A stretch of 10,244 bases of DNA from the NCBI GenBank assembly GCA_025363375.1, contig JANYDZ010000575.1:1-10244 (forward strand), read 5' to 3'. The notes beneath the pieces were generated by a model. The model was not told the DNA's origin and made no database searches. It saw only the letters and a program-made list of their open reading frames with translations. Shown here piece after piece: positions 1 through 7,083 of this stretch (position 1 is the stretch's first letter; every line of letters begins with the position of its first letter). The position numbers and the translations under genes were made by a program. The stretch comes from Hyphomicrobiales bacterium (GTDB taxonomy: Bacteria; Pseudomonadota; Alphaproteobacteria; Rhizobiales; Beijerinckiaceae).

Positions 1-13
1 GTCGCGCCGCGGG

Positions 14-1171
14 CTACGGATAGGCCTTCAGCACATGCCGCGCGATGACCATCTTCATCACCTCGGTCGCGCCTTCGGTGATTCGGTAGGACCTCTGCTG
101 GCGCCACATGCGTTCGATCGGCAGGTCCGTCGTCAAGGCGATGCCGCCGTGAATCTGCATGCAGCGGTCAACGACCTTGAACGCCATTTCGTCGGCGTAC
201 ATCTTGGCGACATAACAATCGTTGCGCGCGTCCTCGCCCTTGTCCATCTTGCAGGCGGCCTCCCACACCATCAGCCGCGCGGCTTTCAGCTCGACGAAGG
301 AATCGACCAGCATCCATTGAATGGACTGGCGTTGTGACAGCGGCTGACCGAAGGTCACGCGCTGCTTGGCGTAGGAGCTTGCCATTTCCAGACAGCGTTC
401 CGCCACGCCGAGGGCCCGTGCGCCGTGGTGTACCCGCCCGACGCCGAGCCATTTCTGGCCGAACTTGAAGCCCTCGCCCTCTTCGCCGACGCGATGGGAG
501 GCGGGCACGCGCACGTTGTCGAAATGAATCTCGCAGGGCCTGTCGCCCATCATCGTCTTGAACCGCGCGGTGATTTTTACGCCGGGCGTATCCATATCGA
601 CGAGGAAACAGGAGATGCCGCCGCGCGAACCCTTGGCGCGGTCTGTCGCCGCCATCAATTGAATGAAATCGGCCTTGTCCGCGCCGGTTATAAAACGCTT
701 GGTGCCGTTGACGACGTATTGATCGCCGTCGCGCGCGGCGATGGTGCGCATGGAGCCCGGGTCCGAACCCGCCTCCGGCTCCGTCTGGCCAAAGCACGCG
801 TGCTTTTTGCCTTCGAGCACGGGATAGAGATATTTTTTCTTCAAATCCTCGGGCAGCTCGAATAGAATCGCGCGCACGCTCGGTCCGGTGATTTCCGAAT
901 GACGCGCCGGCAGCGCGATGGTGAGCGCCAGTTCCTCCCAGATGACGCAGCGCGCGAGAATGCCGAGCCCCTGGCCGCCGTATTCCTCGGGAATGTCGTA
1001 CATCCACAGGCCGAGATCGCGCATGCCCTGTTGAAACTTTTTTTGCCACTCCGGTTTCAGATCCTCCTCGTCCGTGGTCGATTCGCGTTCAACGGGGATC
1101 ATTTCCTTGTCGACATATCGACGCAAATTGCTTTGCAGCATTTTGAGTTCTTCAGGCAGCGTGAAGTCCAT
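14..1171 (-). CDS. Acyl-CoA dehydrogenase (FAD-dependent)
   Basis: A cytoplasmic flavoenzyme of the acyl-CoA dehydrogenase family, which oxidises an acyl-CoA thioester to the 2,3-enoyl-CoA and passes electrons to electron-transfer flavoprotein. The 385-residue product has the usual family length. Visible marks are the mid-domain FAD/substrate motif TEPEAGSD (about residues 130-137), the segment SYAKQRVTFGQPLSQRQ (about 266-282), QIHGG (about 339-343), and TEGATEV (365-371), whose Glu sits where the catalytic base lies in medium-chain type enzymes. The start at 1171 is chosen because the open frame extends upstream only as arginine-rich noise, whereas this ATG is preceded by GGGAGGAAG and begins the typical MDFTLPEEL opening. 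It lies 20 bp downstream of the acyl-CoA synthetase stop, so the two are probably one transcript: activation of an acid, then its first oxidation. Chain length or branching of the substrate cannot be told. Family call is very secure, substrate unknown. Confidence 0.95.
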   Translation of the reverse strand: MDFTLPEELKMLQSNLRRYVDKEMIPVERESTTDEEDLKPEWQKKFQQGMRDLGLWMYDIPEEYGGQGLGILARCVIWEELALTIALPARHSEITGPSVRAILFELPEDLKKKYLYPVLEGKKHACFGQTEPEAGSDPGSMRTIAARDGDQYVVNGTKRFITGADKADFIQLMAATDRAKGSRGGISCFLVDMDTPGVKITARFKTMMGDRPCEIHFDNVRVPASHRVGEEGEGFKFGQKWLGVGRVHHGARALGVAERCLEMASSYAKQRVTFGQPLSQRQSIQWMLVDSFVELKAARLMVWEAACKMDKGEDARNDCYVAKMYADEMAFKVVDRCMQIHGGIALTTDLPIERMWRQQRSYRITEGATEVMKMVIARHVLKAYP

Positions 1172-1191
1172 CACTTCCTCCCGGAACGAAT

Positions 1192-3285
1192 TCAGACATT
1201 GACGGGCCGCACATCCACGGCGCGCGCGCCCGCGCCCTCGGCGCAAACGATGAGCGGATTGATTTCGAGATCGGCGAGCAAGTGACGATGATCAAGATAA
1301 AAATCCGATAGCCCGCAAATCGCCTTCACCAACGCTTCGACGTCGGCGGGCGGCTTGCCGCGAAAGCCGGCGAGCAGTTTCGAAACCTTCAACTCGCCCA
1401 GCATGGCGCGCGCGTCGTCGGGCGTCACCGGCAGCAGCCGGAAGGAAATATCATTTACAAGCTCCACGAGAACGCCGCCGGCGCCCACAAGAATCATCGG
1501 CCCATACAGAGGATCGGTGCGCGCGCCCAGAATGATCTCGACGCCGGAAACCATTTCCTGCGCCAGAAAGCCTTCGATCACGGCTCCGGGCGCGAGCTTG
1601 CGCAGGGCGTCGCCGAGCGCCCGCGCTTCGCGTTCAACGTCGGCGGACGATTTCAGATCGAGTTTCACGCCGCCGATTTCCGTCTTGTGCGAGAATTGCG
1701 GCGAAACAATTTTCAGCGCAACGGGAAAGCCGATGCGAGCGGCGGCTTCGCCTGCGTCCGCGGGCGTTTTCGCGAACTCGCTCTTGGGAGCGCTCAAGCC
1801 ATGAAGCGACAAAGCCCGCGCAAACGCGTCGCCGGCAAGCGTTTCGGCGTTTCCACGCGGCGGCGGCAAGGGAGCTAGGTCGCGGCCGGACCGCGCGCCA
1901 TAAAACGCCAGCCCCGCGATAGCGCGTGTCGTCGCCGGCAATCCCTGCAAATAGGGAATGCCCATTTCATCCTGAAACGACAGCGCATTCGGCCCCAACG
2001 CGTAGGCCATGCGGCCAAAGGCGATCACCGGCTTGGCGGTGGCGGCTACAATCGCCCGCAATGCCTTGGGATCGGGCGCGCGGTTGCCGGAGGGCAGCAC
2101 GGCCGCCCACGCGAGGATGTCGATGTTGGGATCGTCGGCGACGGCGACGCACATCTCGACGGCGTTCGCGTCGGTTGACGGGATGCCCGCGTCGAGCGGA
2201 TTTTTCAACGCGAGATCGGGCGGCACAAGATGGCGAATCCTCGCCTTTGTCGCTTCGCTGAACTCGGGTGAAACAATCCCGCCGATCTCTTCGATGTAAT
2301 CGTAGAGCAGATCGACCGTGCCGCCCGATGTCGTCACCCAGCCCACGCGGTTGCCCTTGGCTTTGCGGCCACACTGGAACGCCAGCATCGTCTCGACCAT
2401 GTCGTCGAGAGCGTCGACTGCGATGATTCCATAACGCTCGCACATGGCTTTGAAGCCGTCGTAATCGCCGGAAATCGCGCCCGTGTGCGATTGCGCGGCC
2501 TCGCGCGATTTCTGCGATTTGCCGGTCTTGATCGCGATGATGGGTTTGCCCGCCGCGAGCGCCCGCGCCGCCGCCTTCATGAAAACTTCGGGGCGACGGA
2601 CGCCCTCAATGAACAGCGCGATGATTTTCGTGTGCGGTTCGTCGACGAAATAATCGACGAAGTCGGCGAGGTCGAGATCGATTTCATTGCCGCTTGAAAA
2701 CATGTAGCTGAACTTGACGCCGCGCTCCGCCGCCGTCTTGCACAGGAACTGCAAAGTGCCGCCCGATTGCGACACGCAGCCGACCGAACCAGGCGGCAAA
2801 TGCACAAGCTCGTTGTTCGGATAGCCGAAAAACTTTTCGCGCATGGAATTCCCGCCCATGCAATTGGGCCCGTTCACCGCGATGCCGCTGCGCGCCACCA
2901 GCGCGCGCAACGCCTCGCCGCGGGCGACGATCGTCGGGTCCGTGCCTTCGCCTATATTGCCGGCGTAAATCGTCGCGCTTTTGAGCCCGGCCCCGACGCC
3001 CTTCTCCAGCGTCTCGATCACCGCGGTCGCCGGCACGATGACCAACGCGTGCGCGGCGGGCTTGGGCGTCGAGGCGAGATCTGGATGGCATGGCAGGCCC
3101 CAGAGCTCTTTCAGGCGCGGGTTGATTGGATAGACCGCGCCCGCGTAGCCGGCGGCCTTGAGGTTGGCGTAAATGTCCTGCGGCCAGCGCGCGCGTTCGG
3201 AGGCTCCGACGATGGCTATGGACGGCGGGTTGAGCACGGGGAGCGGCGATTTGAATGTCGTGCGTATGTTGGGTCGCTCGCTCAA
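1192..3285 (-). CDS. NDP-forming acyl-CoA synthetase (acetate-CoA ligase/Pat-like, ATP-grasp)
   Basis: A single-chain ligase of the ADP-forming acetyl-CoA synthetase family, which makes an acyl-CoA from a carboxylic acid, CoA and ATP through a phosphohistidine intermediate. With the TTG start it has 697 residues, the usual size. In order: CoA-binding Rossmann domain (about 15-110, opening NPPSIAIVGAS), succinyl-CoA-ligase-like domains including GPNCMGGNS (about 139-147) and SHTGAISG, whose His (about 267) is the phosphorylated one in the family, and a C-terminal ATP-grasp domain (from about 485) with SPQFSHKTEIGGV, whose His (about 533) corresponds to the second phosphate-carrying His. No acetyltransferase domain is fused, so it is not a full Pat/YfiQ type. 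The frame stays open to an ATG at 3450, but those 55 residues do not resemble the family and would overlap the divergent gene. The following acyl-CoA dehydrogenase (20 bp gap) points to use of an unidentified organic acid. Family secure; start good but unproven. Confidence 0.93.
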   Translation of the reverse strand: MSERPNIRTTFKSPLPVLNPPSIAIVGASERARWPQDIYANLKAAGYAGAVYPINPRLKELWGLPCHPDLASTPKPAAHALVIVPATAVIETLEKGVGAGLKSATIYAGNIGEGTDPTIVARGEALRALVARSGIAVNGPNCMGGNSMREKFFGYPNNELVHLPPGSVGCVSQSGGTLQFLCKTAAERGVKFSYMFSSGNEIDLDLADFVDYFVDEPHTKIIALFIEGVRRPEVFMKAAARALAAGKPIIAIKTGKSQKSREAAQSHTGAISGDYDGFKAMCERYGIIAVDALDDMVETMLAFQCGRKAKGNRVGWVTTSGGTVDLLYDYIEEIGGIVSPEFSEATKARIRHLVPPDLALKNPLDAGIPSTDANAVEMCVAVADDPNIDILAWAAVLPSGNRAPDPKALRAIVAATAKPVIAFGRMAYALGPNALSFQDEMGIPYLQGLPATTRAIAGLAFYGARSGRDLAPLPPPRGNAETLAGDAFARALSLHGLSAPKSEFAKTPADAGEAAARIGFPVALKIVSPQFSHKTEIGGVKLDLKSSADVEREARALGDALRKLAPGAVIEGFLAQEMVSGVEIILGARTDPLYGPMILVGAGGVLVELVNDISFRLLPVTPDDARAMLGELKVSKLLAGFRGKPPADVEALVKAICGLSDFYLDHRHLLADLEINPLIVCAEGAGARAVDVRPVNV

Positions 3286-3297
3286 TGCGTTTCCTCC
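3283..3297 (-). promoter_or_regulatory. Shine-Dalgarno and TTG start of the acyl-CoA synthetase
   Basis: Read on the minus strand, GGAGG (3297-3293) is followed by seven bases and then TTG (3285-3283), which opens the product as (M)SERPNIRTTFKSPLPVL just before the CoA-binding domain. No in-frame ATG or GTG near this point has a comparable site, so this site decides the start. TTG starts usually lower initiation, so expression may be limited at translation. Confidence 0.7.
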
Positions 3298-3448
3298 GGG
3301 ATGCGCCAATGTCCTGATTTCGCCAAGATTCCCGATTGCCGCGGCCAAAGCAATAGCGGGACGGGATATTGCCGACGTTTGCGCTCGCTCATTCCCGCCC
3401 GATTCGGTGTATAGACGGTCGGCAGTCTCCAACCGGGTTAAGGCCGAC
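3286..3448. other. Divergent intergenic region between the acyl-CoA synthetase and FkbM genes
   Basis: These 163 bp separate two divergently transcribed genes and must hold both promoters. On the plus strand TATAGA (3410-3415) is a possible -10 for the FkbM gene, about 34 bases ahead of its ATG, but I find no convincing -35 at the right distance. On the minus strand no clear sigma-70 pair stands out. No terminator, RNA gene or operator palindrome is evident. Confidence 0.5.
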
Positions 3449-4480
3449 ATGGACCTCTCGTACGCGCAGCATCTCGAAGATTATCATCTGTCTCAGGTCT
3501 TCGGAAATCAATCCAACGGCTTTTACATCGACGTAGGCGCCGGTCATCCCGTCGCCGACAATGTCTCCTGCTGGTTTTATCTGCGCGGCTGGCGCGGCAT
3601 TGCCGTGGAGCCGCAGCAAGAGCTGGTTGATCTCTATAAACACGTGCGCCCGCGCGATGTCGCCGCGCGTTGCGTTCTGGGGCGCTCGCCCGGCGAGGCG
3701 GAGTTTCACGCCGTCGAACGCTTGCATGGATTTTCCACCACCGTGACGGAATTCGCCGACAGGGCCGCGAATTTCGGAGCAGGCTACCGCACCTACAAGG
3801 TGCCCATGGAGACTCTCGCCTCGCTTTGCGCCAGGCACGACGTGACCACGATTGATTTCCTCAAGGTCGACGTCGAAGGCGCGGAGGGCGAAGTGCTCGC
3901 CGGCAACGACTGGAAGCGCTGGCGGCCGCGCGTCGTTCTGTGCGAGGCGCTGGCGCCCGGCTCGATGGCTGAAAACTGGACCGCGTGGGAACCGGAACTG
4001 CTCGCGCACGGCTATGAGTTTGTGCTTTACGAGGGGCTGAACCGCTTTTACGTCGCGAAGGAAAACGCCGACCTTCTCGCCCGGTTTCCGCGCGAAAAAG
4101 CCGAATGGCTCGTCGTGCCGCACCTCGGCCACACCAACCGCGCGCCGTTCCGCGAGGATCATCCAGACCACGTCTTCTCTAAGGAATTGGCGGGCGCGTT
4201 TTTCGCGCGGCTCCCAACGCTTGATGCCGCGACGCGGCTCGCCCTTGTGTTGCACGGCGAGAAAGGCGATCTGACGGCTCCGCCCAGCGCCGAAGACCGC
4301 GCGCGGGCGGTTGCGCGCGTTTTCCCAAGCGCGAAATTCGCTGACGCAAGCCGGGGCCTCGACAGGCTGGATGCGTCGACCTTGCGCGAATTTTACGTCA
4401 AACTCGTCGATAGCGACGCGTTCCGCGTCATGACGGGACGCCTCTCCATGAGCTGGGACGGCGGGCAAATTCTGGACTAA
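3449..4480 (+). CDS. FkbM-family SAM-dependent methyltransferase with C-terminal extension
   Basis: A 343-residue protein whose first 205 or so residues are an FkbM-type Rossmann methyltransferase, a family that O-methylates sugars and other small or polymeric acceptors. Seen directly: the SAM motif FYIDVGAGHP (25-34), the strand end GIAVEPQ (50-56), and the family signature IDFLKVDVEGAEGEVLAG (135-152). From about 206 on there is a further stretch of about 138 residues I do not recognise. Its end (about 309-330, DASTLREFYVKLVDSDAFR) faintly recalls the 'S.EF' helix repeats of DUF4214-like domains often attached to glycan enzymes, but this is only an impression. The ATG at 3449 is chosen because residues before it are not family-like and AAGG lies just upstream. 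No signal peptide or membrane segment, so cytoplasmic. The gene stands alone between two minus-strand operons; the acceptor is unknown. Modification of a surface glycan is a guess from the family. Confidence 0.88.
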   Translation: MDLSYAQHLEDYHLSQVFGNQSNGFYIDVGAGHPVADNVSCWFYLRGWRGIAVEPQQELVDLYKHVRPRDVAARCVLGRSPGEAEFHAVERLHGFSTTVTEFADRAANFGAGYRTYKVPMETLASLCARHDVTTIDFLKVDVEGAEGEVLAGNDWKRWRPRVVLCEALAPGSMAENWTAWEPELLAHGYEFVLYEGLNRFYVAKENADLLARFPREKAEWLVVPHLGHTNRAPFREDHPDHVFSKELAGAFFARLPTLDAATRLALVLHGEKGDLTAPPSAEDRARAVARVFPSAKFADASRGLDRLDASTLREFYVKLVDSDAFRVMTGRLSMSWDGGQILD

Positions 4481-5265
4481 CCCGTATGCTCTTCAAGCAC
4501 AGAAACGCGCACGTCGTTCTCGATGAGCGTCCAGATGCGGTCCACGTAGGCGGCGAATTCCGGCGTGCGTTTGATCGAGAGCGGGCGCGGACGCGGCAGA
4601 TCCACGTTGATGATCTCCGTGATGCGCCCGGGCCGCCGCGCGAAAACAAAAATGCGGTCCGATAGAAACACGGCTTCGTCGATTTGGTGCGTGACGAAGA
4701 GCACGGTCTTGCGCCCGGCTTCCCAGATGCGCATCAACTCGGTCTGCATGATCTCGCGCGTCTGCGCGTCGAGCGCTGAAAACGGCTCGTCCATCAACAT
4801 GAGCGCCGGATCGACGGCGAGCGCGCGCGCCAGATTGACCCGCTGGCGCATGCCGCCGGAAAGCTGGCGCGGAAAATAGTGCTCGAAGCCCTTGAGCCCC
4901 ACGAGCTCCAGTAGTTTCATCGTCTTGCCGCGCTGGGCGTCGCCGAGTTTATCGTTGATTTCAGGCCCGATTTCCGCGTTCGACAAAACATCCCGCCATG
5001 GCAGGAGATTGTCGGATTGAAACACAAAGCCGCGATCCGGGCCGGGGCCGTCGATGACCTTTCCGTCGAGCAACGCCTGACCGGAGGCCGCCGTCTCCAA
5101 CCCGCCGATGATGCGTAAAAATGTCGTTTTTCCACACCCGGAAGGCCCGACGATGGAGACAAATTCACCGTGTTGCACATCTACGCTGATGGCTTTTAGA
5201 ACTTCGAGGTCGCCGAAGCGCTTGGTCAGTTCCTTCACCGCGAGTTTGGGAGAGGCCGCGTTCAT
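4477..5265 (-). CDS. ABC transporter ATP-binding protein, NitT/TauT type
   Basis: The ATPase subunit of an importer of the nitrate/sulfonate/taurine family, peripheral on the cytoplasmic face of the inner membrane. All core motifs are intact in the 262-residue product: Walker A GPSGCGKTT (40-48), Q-loop FQSDNLLPW (82-90), signature LSGGMRQR (135-142), Walker B LMLMDEP (155-161), and switch His in VTHQIDEA (191-198). Two ATGs and a GTG lie close together. The ATG at 5265 is preferred because GGAGG sits eight bases ahead of it, while the ATG at 5271 would be only two bases from that site. It begins two bases after the permease stop, so translation is probably coupled. It is the last gene of the five-gene operon. 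Its TAG (4479-4477) overlaps the TAA of the convergent FkbM gene. Family call secure; substrate is set by the binding proteins. Confidence 0.96.
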   Translation of the reverse strand: MNAASPKLAVKELTKRFGDLEVLKAISVDVQHGEFVSIVGPSGCGKTTFLRIIGGLETAASGQALLDGKVIDGPGPDRGFVFQSDNLLPWRDVLSNAEIGPEINDKLGDAQRGKTMKLLELVGLKGFEHYFPRQLSGGMRQRVNLARALAVDPALMLMDEPFSALDAQTREIMQTELMRIWEAGRKTVLFVTHQIDEAVFLSDRIFVFARRPGRITEIINVDLPRPRPLSIKRTPEFAAYVDRIWTLIENDVRVSVLEEHTG

Positions 5266-5267
5266 CG

Positions 5268-6092
5268 TCATTCCCTCCACGGCAGAAGTTTTTGTTCAAG
5301 TCTGGCAAAACCGCTCGTCATGGCGATGCCCGCGACCGCCAGCACCGTCACGCCCGCGAAAAGGTTGGGCATGTTGAACGTCTCCGCCGATTGGCTGATC
5401 AATTGCCCAAGCCCCGCGCGCGCGCCAAAAAGTTCGGCGACGACGACGCCGATCAGGCCGCGGCCGATGCCAAGTTTAAGGCCGGCGAAAATGAACGGCA
5501 GCGCGGAAGGCAACGCCACCTTGAAGAAGATTTGTCGCCGCGTCGCGCCGAAGCTGCGCACCGTCTCCACGAGATTCGGGCTTGTATTGCGCAGTCCCGC
5601 TTCGGTGTTGATGGCGACCGGAAACAGCACAAGCAACGCCACGACCATGACTTTCGAGACGATGCCGATGCCGAACCACAGAATGAACAAAGGCGCCAGC
5701 GCGACGGTGGGCGTCGCGTAAAGGCCCGAGACCCAGGGCTGCAGCGCTTGCTTGCCGGATTTGAATGTCGCCATGACAAAGCCCAGCGCGACGCCGAGAA
5801 AGCAGGCGATGAAATAGCCGAGGCAGAATTCCAGCGCGCTGATCCAGACGTGTTTCCAGATTTCGCCGGTGCGCGCGAGGTCATAGAGCGCGTAGAGGAC
5901 CTGAGTCGGCGCGGCGAGAAACAGTTTCGATCCCACTATCACGCGGCTGATGAATTCCCACAGCGCGAGGCCGCCAAACACCGAGCCCCAGGACCAGCGG
6001 CGCGCGTGGAAAAAATTCAGCGCCGCGGCGGGGCTCGAGGGCGCGCCCTTTGATCCGCTTGCGCTCATCGAGGCGACATTCTGTTCCGTCAT
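5268..6092 (-). CDS. ABC transporter permease, SsuC/TauC-like
   Basis: The inner-membrane channel subunit of the same importer. The 274-residue protein has a polar, Ser/Ala/Gly-rich cytoplasmic N-terminus (1-30) and then about six hydrophobic stretches (roughly 37-57, 85-108, 122-142, 146-162, 197-222, 244-262), as expected for BPD_transp_1 permeases of this class. The EAA loop that docks on the ATPase is visible from about 164 to 206 (EAGLRNTSPNLVETVRSFGA with following RRQIFFKVALPSALP). The ATG at 6092 lies 10 bp after the stop of the second binding protein and has only a weak ribosome site (GGACG), so it may depend on coupling; an in-frame ATG at 6068 is the alternative. Only one permease gene is present, so the transporter core is probably a homodimer, which is usual for this family. 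The stop is two bases ahead of the ATPase ATG. Confidence 0.95.
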   Translation of the reverse strand: MTEQNVASMSASGSKGAPSSPAAALNFFHARRWSWGSVFGGLALWEFISRVIVGSKLFLAAPTQVLYALYDLARTGEIWKHVWISALEFCLGYFIACFLGVALGFVMATFKSGKQALQPWVSGLYATPTVALAPLFILWFGIGIVSKVMVVALLVLFPVAINTEAGLRNTSPNLVETVRSFGATRRQIFFKVALPSALPFIFAGLKLGIGRGLIGVVVAELFGARAGLGQLISQSAETFNMPNLFAGVTVLAVAGIAMTSGFARLEQKLLPWRE

Positions 6093-6102
6093 CTGGCGTC
6101 CG

Positions 6103-7083
6103 TCATTTTTGCGGCGTGATGATCGACGCGTCGAAATAACGCGCCACCTCGGTCGATCCTTCGATGTCGCCCAACTCCTTGAGCGCCTTCAGAAGATTTT
6201 CAATGCCGCTGTTGGCGATGACGCCGACGCGGTCGAAGATTTTCAGCCCCTGATAGAACTCCCAGGTCTCCGCCACGTCGGCGCGGTCGACCTTGAGATA
6301 CTTCTGCGCGATGGAAACGGCTTCCTCGCGGTTGGCCTTGTCGTAAAAGAAATCGACGCCCTGCTGATAGGCGGCGAGAAACGCGGCGAGATCGTCCTTG
6401 TGTCGCCCCGCCCAGGCGAGGGAAACGGCGTAACCCGTGAAGGGAAAATCGCGCACATAGTCGGGCGTCGCGCCAAGACGCGCAAAACCCATCCCCTTCG
6501 CCTTGAAATTGAACGGCGGGTTCATGATGGTGGCGTCGATGGAGCCGGAGGCGAGCGCGGCGAAGCGTTGAGCGGTGGCGCCGGCGAACACGAGGTCGTA
6601 GTCGTCCGGTTTCAATCCGTTGGGGATCGCCATGCGCTCGAGATAGATGCGCGTGATGTCCTTCACGCCGCCTATCATGATTGTTTTCTTGCGCAGATCG
6701 GTCCAGTTTTTGACGTCTTTCTTCGCGTAGACCTCGTAGGGCGCGACGCTCGCCTCGGTACGGAACAGCGTGATCTTCGCGCCCTTGTCTATGGCGCGAA
6801 TGGGATCGACAAGCCCCCCGGCGCCCATGTCGATCGAGCCCGCCGCCAGCTGTTGCATCACGCCGGCGGACGACGGCGCCGGCGCATATTCAACCTCAAG
6901 CCCGCGCGCTTTGTAGAATCCTTTTTCGATGGCGATATAGGACGGCCAGTGGTTGGCCGCGCCCGAGCCGACTTCGCCGATGGTTATTTTGGTTTGCGCA
7001 TGGGCGCCGCCAAGGCTCATCGCCGCCGCTGCGAGAGCGCTGATCAATCCGGTTCGCAACGACATAACCCCCGCGTAATTCAT
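6103..7083 (-). CDS. Periplasmic substrate-binding protein, NMT1/TauA-like (second copy)
   Basis: A secreted solute-binding protein for the importer encoded just downstream. The N-terminus shows a Sec signal peptide: a short basic start, a hydrophobic Leu/Ala core and a likely cleavage after AHA, before QTKITIGEVG. There is no lipobox Cys, so it should be a free periplasmic protein. The mature part is an NMT1/THI5-like fold with the class features HWPSYIAIEKGFY and AAGSIDMGAGG. The ATG at 7083 overlaps the stop of the preceding gene as ATGA, which favours coupling; an ATG at 7065 would give a 320-residue protein aligning end to end with the paralogue, so either is possible. About half of the residues match the upstream paralogue by eye, including DLVFAGATA, NPPFNFKAK and LKIFDRVG. 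Substrate unknown: related proteins bind sulfonates, pyrimidines, riboflavin precursors, aromatic acids and others. Confidence 0.92.
   Translation of the reverse strand: MNYAGVMSLRTGLISALAAAAMSLGGAHAQTKITIGEVGSGAANHWPSYIAIEKGFYKARGLEVEYAPAPSSAGVMQQLAAGSIDMGAGGLVDPIRAIDKGAKITLFRTEASVAPYEVYAKKDVKNWTDLRKKTIMIGGVKDITRIYLERMAIPNGLKPDDYDLVFAGATAQRFAALASGSIDATIMNPPFNFKAKGMGFARLGATPDYVRDFPFTGYAVSLAWAGRHKDDLAAFLAAYQQGVDFFYDKANREEAVSIAQKYLKVDRADVAETWEFYQGLKIFDRVGVIANSGIENLLKALKELGDIEGSTEVARYFDASIITPQK

Noticed and set aside
168..1049. Long open frame of 293 codons on the minus strand inside the acyl-CoA dehydrogenase gene
   Set aside because: Arg/Ala/His-rich product in a shifted frame of a clear enzyme gene; typical shadow frame of GC-rich coding DNA.
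3410..3415. TATAGA as a -10 box for the FkbM gene
   Set aside because: No acceptable -35 at 15-19 bases upstream, so I did not list it as a promoter; noted only in the intergenic entry.
3389..4468. 359-codon minus-strand frame opposite the FkbM gene
   Set aside because: No recognisable domain, and the plus strand has clear FkbM motifs; it is an antisense shadow.
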